This document shows positions 55,850 to 63,611 of a stretch of 64,000 bases of DNA, one piece after another (position 1 is the first letter of the stretch; each line of letters opens with the position of its first letter). The stretch comes from Porticoccus sp950063125 (GTDB lineage: Bacteria; Pseudomonadota; Gammaproteobacteria; Pseudomonadales; Porticoccaceae), in the NCBI RefSeq assembly GCF_963973895.1, contig NZ_CAXBBF010000002.1, one strand, 5' to 3'. The position numbers were made by a program, and so were the translations under genes. The notes beneath the pieces are model-generated. The model ran no database searches, was not told the origin of the DNA, and saw nothing but the letters and a program-made list of their open reading frames with translations.

Positions 55850-55868
55850 ATAGGGGATATACCCCTAT
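55850..55868. promoter_or_regulatory. Palindrome upstream of the hemerythrin-DGC gene
   Basis: ATAGGGG (55850-55856), five bases, CCCCTAT (55862-55868), 54 bases before the ATG at 55796. The position and exact symmetry suit an operator. The cognate regulator is unknown. Confidence 0.4.
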
Positions 55869-55980
55869 GTCAAAAGACGATTACCGGTTTACCAAGGCAA
55901 AGATGGCAAGTGGCGAGGTGAACCCCAAATACAGGCGCGACTCATGCAGGTGTCGCTTACCTGCCATTGTTCGCTTGAAT

Positions 55981-56448
55981 TTACTGGCAAACCCCAGCAA
56001 ATACCCCATTTACCAGATTTTTTAAGTCATCCGGATTTAATTCTATCTCTAATCCTCTGCGACCAGCACTGACAAACACCGAGGAATGATGGCTGGCGGA
56101 AATATCGATTATCGTTCTAAGCCGGTTTTTTTGACCGAGCGGGCTTACACCACCCAGAACATAGCCTGTAGAACGTTCCACATCAGATTTGGCGGCCATA
56201 GTAGCCTTCTTTGCTCCGAAGGCCTTGGCGATCAGTTTCAGACTCAACAGAGATGAGACGGGGATGACCGACACGGCCAGCTCCTTACCATCAAGACTCA
56301 CAACCAGTGTTTTGAACACCCTCGCTTCGGGAACTCCCAGTTTTTCGACAGCTTCATGGCCGTAGGACCTATTTGATGAGTCATGGGAATACTCATGCAC
56401 CCTATGCGCAATTTTATGCTTCCTGACAACGTTAATTCCGGGGGTCAT
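55981..56448 (-). CDS. ybaK: Cys-tRNA(Pro)/Cys-tRNA(Cys) deacylase YbaK
   Basis: 155 residues. The YbaK/ProX editing fold: EYSHDSSNRSYGHEAVEKLGV at the start, VFKTLVVSLDGKELAVSVIPV, and the KATMAAKSDVERSTGYVLGGVSPLGQK stretch with the catalytic-lysine loop GGVSPLG. It removes cysteine mischarged to tRNA-Pro. Monocistronic on minus. Confidence 0.93.
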   Translation of the reverse strand: MTPGINVVRKHKIAHRVHEYSHDSSNRSYGHEAVEKLGVPEARVFKTLVVSLDGKELAVSVIPVSSLLSLKLIAKAFGAKKATMAAKSDVERSTGYVLGGVSPLGQKNRLRTIIDISASHHSSVFVSAGRRGLEIELNPDDLKNLVNGVFAGVCQ

Positions 56449-56484
56449 TACCGCCTCTTGCTAACATTCGACATTAGAAACTGG

Positions 56485-56548
56485 TCAGGAAATCATGCTG
56501 AGGATATCAACCTGGGGGACATCTGAAGAAAGTTGTACCTGAGCCCAC
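56485..56548. repeat. Dispersed imperfect repeat, copy A
   Basis: 64 bases matching 60484-60547 with about 11 mismatches (83 percent), same orientation. Both copies lie between two minus-strand genes, just before the 3' end of the downstream one. The 3' part (TTGTACCTGAGCCCAC) also resembles short stretches at 54211-54233 and near 54609. Confidence 0.75.
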
Positions 56549-56582
56549 TTATTGCCACGTATTTTCATACGCTTTCAATTGA

Positions 56583-57620
56583 CTACGCCCCTTTTGGTTC
56601 CTCGGCGTTTTCCATTGAAGGCCAGCCATTGTTGTCCGGATCAAAGCTGGGATCCAAAGCTTGTATACGCTTGACCAACGGCGGATGTGTCGACATCAGG
56701 CCAGACATTTTGACGGAGAGCTCGGCAAACATCATATGCCTGGCCTCTTCCAGTTCATCGTGGACGGCTTCTTTCAGACCACTTCGCTGGAGTCCGCCGA
56801 TTTTTTTTAGGGCACCGGCCAGGGAGTCCGGATCACCGGTATAGCGTGCGGAATCCGCATCAGCCAAATATTCACGTTGCCGTGAAATGGCTGCCTGCAT
56901 AATTTTGCCCATAAAGGCCCCCAACAACCCTAACAGGATAATGGCAATGCCTATTAACGCTATTTGCGCCCCGCCCTTCCTGCCCCGGCCGCCGGAATGC
57001 ATCAGGATTCGACCCACAACATAGAGGACCATTAAGCCATGAATCAGGCCGATAACCCGTACATTCAAACGCATATCCAGGTTGCGAATATGTGCAAACT
57101 CATGGGCGACAACAGCCGCCAGTTCACCGCGGTTTAACAGCTTTAAAGCACCGCGCGTAACGGCAATAGCCGCCTTGTCCGGTGAGCTGCCGGCGGCAAA
57201 AGCATTGATCCCCGGTTCGTTTTCGAGCACAAAGATGCGGGGTGCTTGCATGCTGGCACCGAGGGCCACTTCTTCAACAATGTGTTTGTACCGGGTAATA
57301 AGCGGGTCGCCAGTTTCTTCACTGACATCGGTAGCGCCCAAAGAACGGGCTACTTTGGCCCCGTCTCCGCCCATACTGACCATTTTCCAGAGTGATGTTA
57401 AAACAATCACGCCGGCTACTGCCAAAGCGACATAAACAAACAACCGCCAGTCGACAACGATCTGGTTGGCCTGATTTGCTGTTTCCGGGGTTAAACGCAC
57501 CGAGGCCAATGAGGCAATCAGCACGGCGATCAGCAATACTGAAAAAATGAACAAGGAGGTAATCAGCAGGCTTTGCTTACGGGCATTCGCGCCATGCTGA
57601 TACATACTCATTTCAGCCAT
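56583..57620 (-). CDS. M48-family membrane metallopeptidase (HtpX-like)
   Basis: 345 residues. Two N-terminal helices (about 20-40 and 60-80), catalytic VVAHEFAHIRN (HExxH near 163-167), two further helices (about 190-250) and the downstream zinc Glu in REYLADADS. The C-terminal THPPLVKRIQAL motif is typical of HtpX/M48B enzymes. It starts two bases after lemA ends; LemA-M48 pairs are widespread and probably act together at the inner membrane. Confidence 0.92.
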   Translation of the reverse strand: MAEMSMYQHGANARKQSLLITSLFIFSVLLIAVLIASLASVRLTPETANQANQIVVDWRLFVYVALAVAGVIVLTSLWKMVSMGGDGAKVARSLGATDVSEETGDPLITRYKHIVEEVALGASMQAPRIFVLENEPGINAFAAGSSPDKAAIAVTRGALKLLNRGELAAVVAHEFAHIRNLDMRLNVRVIGLIHGLMVLYVVGRILMHSGGRGRKGGAQIALIGIAIILLGLLGAFMGKIMQAAISRQREYLADADSARYTGDPDSLAGALKKIGGLQRSGLKEAVHDELEEARHMMFAELSVKMSGLMSTHPPLVKRIQALDPSFDPDNNGWPSMENAEEPKGA

Positions 57621-57622
57621 GC

Positions 57623-58201
57623 CTAGAACTCAACTTCAGGGGCATTTTGAATCGCTTCACGATCATCAAAATCCAGCTCTGATGCACGTTTAAAGGTAAA
57701 CATGTTCGCCAGGATATTGGTCGGGAAGGTTTCCAGCACATTATTGTATTCAAGCACGGTGTTGTTGTAGCCGCGACGTGATGCGGCCACCTTGTTTTCA
57801 ATAGTGGTCAATTGCTCCATCAAATCACGAAAAGCGCCATCGGCCTTAAGATCGGGATAGGCTTCTGACAAGGCAAAAATCCCGCCCATCGCCTTGCCGA
57901 GTAGACCTTCGGCCTGCCCCAGTGCCAGCATTGATTCTGCGTCGCCTGAATCGCTTTGACCGCGTAATTTTTCGGCTTGATTCCGGGCATCGATAACGCC
58001 GGTCAACGTGGCCTGTTCGTGCTTGGCATAGCCTTTTACGGTGTTGACCAGTTGCGGAATCATGTCATGTCGTTGTTTGAGCGTGACGTCTATCTGTTTG
58101 AATGCATTTTGAAATACATTGCGAAGTCGAACCAACTTATTGTATTCCAGGATTACATATAAAATCAGTACGCCAAGAATCCCCAGTAATACCCACTCCA
58201 T
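57623..58201 (-). CDS. lemA: LemA family protein
   Basis: 192 residues. One N-terminal membrane helix (about 3-19), then the LemA helical domain: YNKLVRLRNVFQNAFKQIDVTLKQRHDMIPQLVNTVKGYAKHE and RRGYNNTVLEYNNVLETFPTN. Strong AAGGAG ribosome site. First gene of a two-gene operon with the M48 peptidase. Function not established. Confidence 0.95.
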   Translation of the reverse strand: MEWVLLGILGVLILYVILEYNKLVRLRNVFQNAFKQIDVTLKQRHDMIPQLVNTVKGYAKHEQATLTGVIDARNQAEKLRGQSDSGDAESMLALGQAEGLLGKAMGGIFALSEAYPDLKADGAFRDLMEQLTTIENKVAASRRGYNNTVLEYNNVLETFPTNILANMFTFKRASELDFDDREAIQNAPEVEF

Positions 58202-58636
58202 AACCCTACTCCTTTCTATTTAAACAAGTAATAACCTGGCATCCAGCGATTATTCCCAAGAATTGTTTTTTCATTGATCTTGTTGAGTCATCACGTGTTT
58301 GAGCCTGGAACAGGAAAGAAACACTGAACTCCACAAGCACTCCACTGAAGAACCCGGGTATTTGTAAGCCAGTATACTCGTGGGTAACCCCACATACAGT
58401 ATTGGTAGCGATGGCTGCTTTACTGTGAAACGCTTGAATCCTTGTCGGTAGCCTTCAGCATGGTACGAATGCGGTCAATGTGGACCTGAGAATCTTTAGC
58501 CCGCCGGGAGGTCAATGGGGGCAATTTTCGCTTTTATTCATCGATAAGCCTTCATTGCCATAGATTATCTAAGTTGGCTTTGCTTGCTGTCACGGCAATC
58601 AATGCCACTGAAAAAGCACCTGCTTTTCCAGTGCGG
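58202..58636. other. Gene-free interval
   Basis: About 435 bases without a credible open frame, RNA gene or strong hairpin. The first part should contain the lemA promoter on minus. Confidence 0.5.
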
Positions 58637-59242
58637 CTATTGCGACCTCTGCACCTGGAAATCAATTGGTTTAAAGCAAAAGTTGTTCGACTGTCCGGCG
58701 GAGCATGAGGTCATCGCCACCACCAGCGGCATCTCGGCCCGCAGACGAACGTAATCCCCTGCCTTGCTAAGCGGCGGTAGAACGCGGAATTCGCCGGTTG
58801 TCGCATCTACCGCAACATGCATAAAAACGTTAAACGCGATGGGAATCTGATCGACACCGATGTCGTAGGGAGCAAGTGCTGCAACCAGATTGCCCTCACA
58901 ACCCGGGCGCCCTTCACTCTCCCCGTATATGATCCGGAAGGTATCTTTCGAACAGGGTGTCAACGTAAAGTCGTGTCGGCCGCAGGTATCCTCCAGGATA
59001 GTGAACATGGGTCGGCTACGATTGGAATAGAGGATATCGCCAGTTGTGAGCCACAGGCGTGAGGCGTAGTCCAGAGAACGACCTGAAGACAGATACTCCT
59101 CAAGATCCGGATGCCCAAACGCCACCAGATCGCTCACTTGCTGACCTTCGGGGTCAATAATCACCAGCTCATCGCCCACACCGAGCTCGACCGTCTTCGC
59201 TGAGCAGGGAGGAATTCTCACCGTCGCTACATCTGCCTTCAA
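58637..59242 (-). CDS. DUF1989, urea-carboxylase-associated family protein
   Basis: 201 residues from TTG 59242, with GGAG five bases upstream, overlapping the previous stop. Family core: VRIPPCSAKTVELGVGDELVIIDPEGQQVSDLVAF at the start, DTCGRHDFTLTPCSKDTFR in the middle (His and Cys positions conserved in DUF1989) and INPFSNAF-like IAFNVFMHVAVD near the end. DUF1989 proteins occur with urea and guanidine metabolism genes. It forms a pair with the YqcI/YcgG gene, so related nitrogen chemistry is possible. Confidence 0.85.
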   Translation of the reverse strand: MKADVATVRIPPCSAKTVELGVGDELVIIDPEGQQVSDLVAFGHPDLEEYLSSGRSLDYASRLWLTTGDILYSNRSRPMFTILEDTCGRHDFTLTPCSKDTFRIIYGESEGRPGCEGNLVAALAPYDIGVDQIPIAFNVFMHVAVDATTGEFRVLPPLSKAGDYVRLRAEMPLVVAMTSCSAGQSNNFCFKPIDFQVQRSQ

Positions 59243-59955
59243 TGTTTCTCCTCGAAATCAAATGGACAACGCCAGTCGACCTCTACTTCGCGGCCACTGT
59301 ACTGCCTGGCCTCACTCAATTCTCCGAAATCCGCCAGATTGGGATTGATGGACCCTTGCAACTCGATGTCGCGTGAACGCGTAGCCGCCTGCATCTTCTC
59401 ATAGCGGCCATCCCCTTTGAGACTTTCGAACTGCCGGTGAGAATTGAACACCAGCACTGGGTGCGTGAAACGCCTGGCGAGTCGCGACGCATACGGGTGG
59501 AGCCCGATCAGGAAGAATGGATGTCCCGACATGCTCAGACTGAATCGTGGACTATCCGTATCACTACTGACATCGTCGGCGGGTAAATTGCCTGCCAAAA
59601 CATCAAGTTTGTAGATTCGCCACAATTGCGACCACATCAATGACTCGAAACGGTGCTCATCCATATCGAACGGTCCGTGGAATATTGCCGCATAGGAATG
59701 CACTATGTTTTTTCCGGAATCACTTGCCTCGATCATGTCAACAAATTGAGCGAGCCCATCGGCAATCGGTTCGTCATTGTTGAACTCCCCCATTGCTCCG
59801 AACTCATGCGTCTCGATAGAGCCATGGGCCAACGCTGATTTGGCCCCCACACAAGGGTAGGCATTGTCACCGAGAAACGCTAGAAATCTCTCGCCTATTG
59901 GCGTGACGGACTTGTGTTTTTTTTTAGTGGCTTGAGAAGCCTCGTTACGTACCAT
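59239..59955 (-). CDS. YqcI/YcgG-family heme-dependent oxygenase (GntA-like)
   Basis: 238 residues from ATG 59955 with AAGAGA upstream (a GTG at 59997 would add 14). Family marks: FLAFLGDNAYPCVGAKSAL near 22-40, SYAAIFHGPFDMDEHRFESLMWSQL, SGHPFFLIGLHPYASR, and NPNLADFGELSEARQYSG ... DWRCPF at the end. Characterised relatives (GntA, DcsA) are heme enzymes that N-hydroxylate guanidino groups. The partner DUF1989 gene overlaps downstream. The substrate here is unknown; no other guanitoxin or cycloserine genes are nearby. Confidence 0.85.
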   Translation of the reverse strand: MVRNEASQATKKKHKSVTPIGERFLAFLGDNAYPCVGAKSALAHGSIETHEFGAMGEFNNDEPIADGLAQFVDMIEASDSGKNIVHSYAAIFHGPFDMDEHRFESLMWSQLWRIYKLDVLAGNLPADDVSSDTDSPRFSLSMSGHPFFLIGLHPYASRLARRFTHPVLVFNSHRQFESLKGDGRYEKMQAATRSRDIELQGSINPNLADFGELSEARQYSGREVEVDWRCPFDFEEKH

Positions 59956-60217
59956 CAGTTTCTCTTTAATTCGCAAATTTGGAACCGAGAAAGGCACTGA
60001 TGGCCGGAATGATGACAGTACCTTAGACGGTGCTAAGGTCTAAAAAAACCTTGCGGAAAAATACTAGCGTTCATTGCGAACAAAGTATGTACGCTCCCCA
60101 ACCTAGCCCATGTCACCCTGAAATCTTTATTAGCGAGCTAGCGGCTGGTAGCGGTCATCCCAATTATTAATAAAAACATAGCGTTATAGACTTACTTCCG
60201 GCCCAACAGACCGGGCT

Positions 60218-60451
60218 TTACCGGTAGTTTTGAGCTGCGTAGCGAAGGAAAATAGCGAAGGAAAGTTGTGGGCAGGTCAATAGTGGCGAAGGAAACCCGT
60301 CCCCACAAAAGAAAGAGAGGAGAGGGGAAGGTAGGTGGTTTGCATCAATGCCACCATCATCAGCAACAACCAATAGCCCGAAACTGTAGTCACGAATATA
60401 TTGATGCAGCTTATTTCTGTCTTTTTCTTTGAAGTGATCCGGGACATACAT
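60218..60451 (-). pseudogene. Truncated PaiB-type FMN-binding regulator
   Basis: Open frame of 77 residues. The first 45 (MYVPDHFKEKDRNKL ... DDGGIDANHLPSPLL) match the start of PaiB/negative transcriptional regulator proteins, normally about 210 residues. After that the reading becomes low complexity (FFCGDGFPSPLLTC) and the frame ends. Upstream AT-rich and repeat sequence suggests the rest was lost by rearrangement. The stretch 59998-60217 holds nothing recognisable. Confidence 0.7.
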
Positions 60452-60483
60452 TCAATGGAACTCCTGGTGGAGGCCAGATACTG

Positions 60484-60547
60484 TCAGGAAATCATGCTAA
60501 AAATATCAGCCTGGGGGAAGTTTGAAGAAAGTTGTAACCGACTCCAC
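60484..60547. repeat. Dispersed imperfect repeat, copy B
   Basis: Counterpart of 56485-56548 (see copy A). It ends 24 bases before the stop of the DUF2939 gene and begins just upstream of the paiB fragment. Confidence 0.75.
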
Positions 60548-60570
60548 TTTCAGGTACCTAATGTTTGCGC

Positions 60571-61107
60571 TCACCATTCCAATGGAATAATGATATCTGT
60601 CAACTTCCAGCTCAAACCACGTCTTCGAAGAATGAACTTTCCCTCTTCACCGTCATCACCTTTGACCTTTACGACAAATTTATCATGAGATTCGTAGGCC
60701 ATCGATGAATCCGACAGTGGCTTGTGCTCTGGGTCGTCAGCGTTCTCGCCATTTATTTCCGCTCCCGGCTGGGGCTTTTCACCAGCCATTAACTGGGTGA
60801 TGCCCGCTGGAGTAACGTAGACATCCACCAGCTTGTCGACCATCACCCCCGCAAACGCCATCCCCACCGCTGCAAATGGGTTATTCTTCATCTCTTCGTC
60901 TTCCGCCATCTTCTTCGCGAACATGACATTCATCTGATCCTTTAGGCTTTTACGAACACTGGGAAACTCAATGTACTCAGAAAGTGTCTCTCCGTCGTGG
61001 CTCTCCGCAGCGGATTTCATTTGATAAACAGTGACGTAAGGCGCAGCCACTACGTAAATAGCAAGCATCCCAGCCGCAATTATTAAAACAACCTTTCCCT
61101 TGCTCAT
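60571..61107 (-). CDS. DUF2939 domain-containing protein
   Basis: 178 residues. One N-terminal membrane helix (about 5-25), then TVYQMKSAAESHDGETLSEYIEFPSVRKSLKDQMN, the DUF2939 hallmark, and a basic C-terminal beta segment ending in RRRGLSWKLTDIIIPLEW. It probably sits in the periplasm anchored to the inner membrane. Function unknown. RBS AGAGGG lies before the ATG. Confidence 0.8.
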   Translation of the reverse strand: MSKGKVVLIIAAGMLAIYVVAAPYVTVYQMKSAAESHDGETLSEYIEFPSVRKSLKDQMNVMFAKKMAEDEEMKNNPFAAVGMAFAGVMVDKLVDVYVTPAGITQLMAGEKPQPGAEINGENADDPEHKPLSDSSMAYESHDKFVVKVKGDDGEEGKFILRRRGLSWKLTDIIIPLEW

Positions 61108-61153
61108 ATCTTTCCCTCTTGAATGTTAACGCTAGCCATAACCGGACCTCCAC

Positions 61154-61651
61154 TTATTCTTTTTGGGGTTGCCGCATAGCATCTAAGCACAGAGGTTTTA
61201 TTGTACTGATAAGCTTATTAGCCAGCGCAACCAAAACCTGTAAATCTGGAAGACTACTATTGCCTTGATAGCCTTTAACCATATTTTCTATAGAAAAATA
61301 TTCGAAACCCTTCCTCTTATACCAAAGATTGGCCCTTTCTAATTCTGCCTTTTCATCTTCGGAAATTCCGATATCAGAATCAAAACCCAACTCTTTAGAT
61401 TTCCTGAGAATCTTATCTAAGTCATGGCCAAGTCTTTTCTTAAGGTTGCCAATAGGTAGGTTTTTGGTTAATAGATACGCTTTTAAAGAAAGCTCTATCG
61501 AGCGGCAAACCAGATAATATTTTGATGGAGAAAATGGCTTATGAGTTTCAAACGACTCATAAGCGCTCAAAAAATCCTGTGAATATGAAACAAAGCCTAC
61601 AGGGCCTACCCTTGCATGACCAATTCTTGGTTGTATTGTGATGTTTGTCAT
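61154..61651 (-). CDS. HEPN-like helical protein, AT-rich
   Basis: 165 residues. A central SIELSLKAYLLTKNLPIGNLKKRLGHDL segment resembles the helices of HEPN-type proteins (polar helix, then RLGHDL in place of a clear RxxxxH). No other domain. The DNA is more AT-rich than average and the start has no good ribosome site. Stand-alone HEPN proteins often belong to toxin or defence modules, but no partner gene is adjacent. Function unknown. Confidence 0.55.
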   Translation of the reverse strand: MTNITIQPRIGHARVGPVGFVSYSQDFLSAYESFETHKPFSPSKYYLVCRSIELSLKAYLLTKNLPIGNLKKRLGHDLDKILRKSKELGFDSDIGISEDEKAELERANLWYKRKGFEYFSIENMVKGYQGNSSLPDLQVLVALANKLISTIKPLCLDAMRQPQKE

Positions 61652-61781
61652 AACTAATTTGCCCTAATGAGAGAAGCGCCCCTTGACCGCAGTTGTTATA
61701 TGGTAATTCGGCAGTAGCGACCATACTCTCCATCTTTGGTTGCACTTTGTACTGCCTGCCATCCCAATTTTTCGGCCACTC

Positions 61782-61949
61782 TCAACTGGCCACATTATCT
61801 TCCGTGATGAAAACCTGGATAGCGTCTAAATCAATCTCGGGATAGTCTGGAATATTTGGAATGCGGTCGATCTGAGAGATTTCCGAATATAAAAAATCTC
61901 GCATAAAAAATAAATCGGATAAACGTACTCGACCCAACTCTTCCAGCGC
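61782..61949 (-). pseudogene. N-terminal remnant of an M15-type peptidase
   Basis: In-frame from 61949 to TGA 61782. It reads LGRVRLSDLFFMRDFLYSEISQ ... IPNIPDYPEIDLDAI, like the start of D-Ala-D-Ala carboxypeptidase-like proteins (about 200 residues or more), but stops after about 55 codons. ATG 61904 would give a 40-residue peptide. Truncated, no catalytic motif. The interval 61652-61781 contains no gene. Confidence 0.5.
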
Positions 61950-62020
61950 TTATACAAATTTCGGGGATCACAAACTAACCTGCCTGAAATGTAACGCCCC
62001 ATTGAACGGCTTCACCGCTG

Positions 62021-62524
62021 CTATGCTTTGTTCTGTGCTTGAGAAGAGAGGAACTGTGAAAATAGTTTTTCAATGACCGCCATGGATGAGTTCAACCGGT
62101 GATCTCCGGAAATCAAATGCAATGAACAATCAATATCCTTTGCAAATTTAATTGAGTTCTCTGGTGCAACTACATCATCAGACCAGCCATGAACAATTTC
62201 TACATTAGGTTGCTTACAAAATGTTTGCTTTTTGTACCCTTGCATAAACAGAGCCGGAGCTAATAAAAATAGTGCTTTTGCATTAACTTGCTCTGCGGCA
62301 ACTAAAGAAACGTAGCCTCCCATGCTTGACCCCACAAGTATGAAGTCATCTTCTACGTCTTTTAATACATCTAATAGACGTTCAACTCTGAGGTCAGGAT
62401 CAAGGATATCCGAATAATCTACGCTATCGACGCTGTAGCTATGTTGCTCAGCAATAATTGCGAGCCTTTTGATTTTACTCCCCCAGGGACCACTTTCTTT
62501 TCCATGTGAAAAATATACTTTCAT
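62021..62524 (-). CDS. Alpha/beta hydrolase (YqiA/RBBP9-like)
   Basis: 167 residues. MKVYFSHGKESGPWGSKIK start, the nucleophile elbow VGSSMGGYVS near 64-73, an acid loop VEIVHGWSDDVV and His in ISGDHRLNSS. The size matches single-domain serine esterases. DNA is AT-rich relative to the core genes. It lies downstream of the attC-like palindrome. Confidence 0.85.
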   Translation of the reverse strand: MKVYFSHGKESGPWGSKIKRLAIIAEQHSYSVDSVDYSDILDPDLRVERLLDVLKDVEDDFILVGSSMGGYVSLVAAEQVNAKALFLLAPALFMQGYKKQTFCKQPNVEIVHGWSDDVVAPENSIKFAKDIDCSLHLISGDHRLNSSMAVIEKLFSQFLSSQAQNKA

Positions 62525-62556
62525 ATCACACCGTAATTATTGTTTACACATACCGC

Positions 62557-62631
62557 CGCCAACACGCGCAGCTTTGCAGTGGAGGCGAAGCCGCAACGAA
62601 AAAGCTGTCGCAGTGCTTGGCTTGGTTAGGC
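62557..62631. repeat. attC-like imperfect palindrome
   Basis: 75 bases between CGCCAAC (62557-62563) and GTTAGGC (62625-62631), the latter a perfect core motif GTTRRRY (inverse GCCTAAC fits RYYYAAC). Inside, GCGCAGCTTT and AAAAGCTGTCGC pair imperfectly as in integron recombination sites. Only one end is canonical and no integrase is in the window, so this is tentative. Confidence 0.4.
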
Positions 62632-62648
62632 ATTGTCGCTCCCACAGT

Positions 62649-63611
62649 TTATGTACTGAATACCGTGAAACTCAGACTTACATATACACCGTAGACCAAC
62701 AGGAGCAACCCTCCTTCGAGCCTGCTAAGCCGATTGCCCGTATATAAAAAGAACAACAGAATTAGCGATGTTCCCAACATGACCCATTGATCAAACTGCA
62801 GGATTCGCTCATGGACTGGAAGCGGCTGTAGCAACGCGGAAATACCGAGTATCCCCAGAAGATTGAAGATATTACTACCGAGAATATTCCCAATAGCAAC
62901 ATCCGCATGTCGGCGGAACGCCGCGATTACCGATATCGATAGCTCGGGCAAAGACGTGCCAACCGCCACAAGGGTCAAACCTATCACAGCTTCTGAGACA
63001 CCAAACGACTCTGCTATTCCCACGGCTCCCTTTAACAGTACTTGTGATCCGGCGACCAAAAGGGCCAAACCCAACACCACCGCCATGACTACCCATAGAG
63101 TTGTTTTTGGCAGAGACGTTACTTCTTCCCCTTCAGCTATATGTAGCCCTGCAGAAGGCGCTTCTCCGGAGCGCTCGGTCCAATAGGCCCAGATCAAATA
63201 AGCGGCAAGTGCCAAAAGGAATATGGCAGCGTCAGACCTCACCAGAGCATCCCCACCGACAAGCACAAGAAACAAAATACTAGCAGCTACAACCGTGACA
63301 CCATCCCGTCGCAAGACAAGCGGCTTGACAGCAAGAGGTGTTATCAATGCACATAAGCCCAGAATCAGAAGGATGTTACCGATATTACTGCCCACAACAT
63401 TACCGATTGCGATGTCAGGCCGTTCACTAAGAGCTGCCTCAATTGAGACCACCAGCTCTGGCGCAGATGTACCGAAACCGACAATTAACAAGCCGCTGAG
63501 AAGAGGTGAAATACCTAGCCGATTTGCTGCCGCCAGAGACCCTCTGATAAGCGCCTCGCCACCACCCGTTAGAAGCAAAACTCCGATAGCGACGAACAGC
63601 AGGTCCAACAT
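62649..63611 (-). CDS. Calcium/sodium antiporter (CaCA, YrbG-type)
   Basis: 320 residues, about ten helices in two homologous halves. Alpha-repeats: SGLLIVGFGTSAPELVVSIEA with NVVGSNIGNI, and IGLTLVAVGTSLPELSISVIAA with NILGSNIFNL; both Glu residues are present, unlike the exchanger at 45976. The acidic loop with GLHIAEGEEVTSLP lies between the halves. It should exchange Ca or another cation for Na or H at the inner membrane. Confidence 0.93.
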   Translation of the reverse strand: MLDLLFVAIGVLLLTGGGEALIRGSLAAANRLGISPLLSGLLIVGFGTSAPELVVSIEAALSERPDIAIGNVVGSNIGNILLILGLCALITPLAVKPLVLRRDGVTVVAASILFLVLVGGDALVRSDAAIFLLALAAYLIWAYWTERSGEAPSAGLHIAEGEEVTSLPKTTLWVVMAVVLGLALLVAGSQVLLKGAVGIAESFGVSEAVIGLTLVAVGTSLPELSISVIAAFRRHADVAIGNILGSNIFNLLGILGISALLQPLPVHERILQFDQWVMLGTSLILLFFLYTGNRLSRLEGGLLLLVYGVYVSLSFTVFST

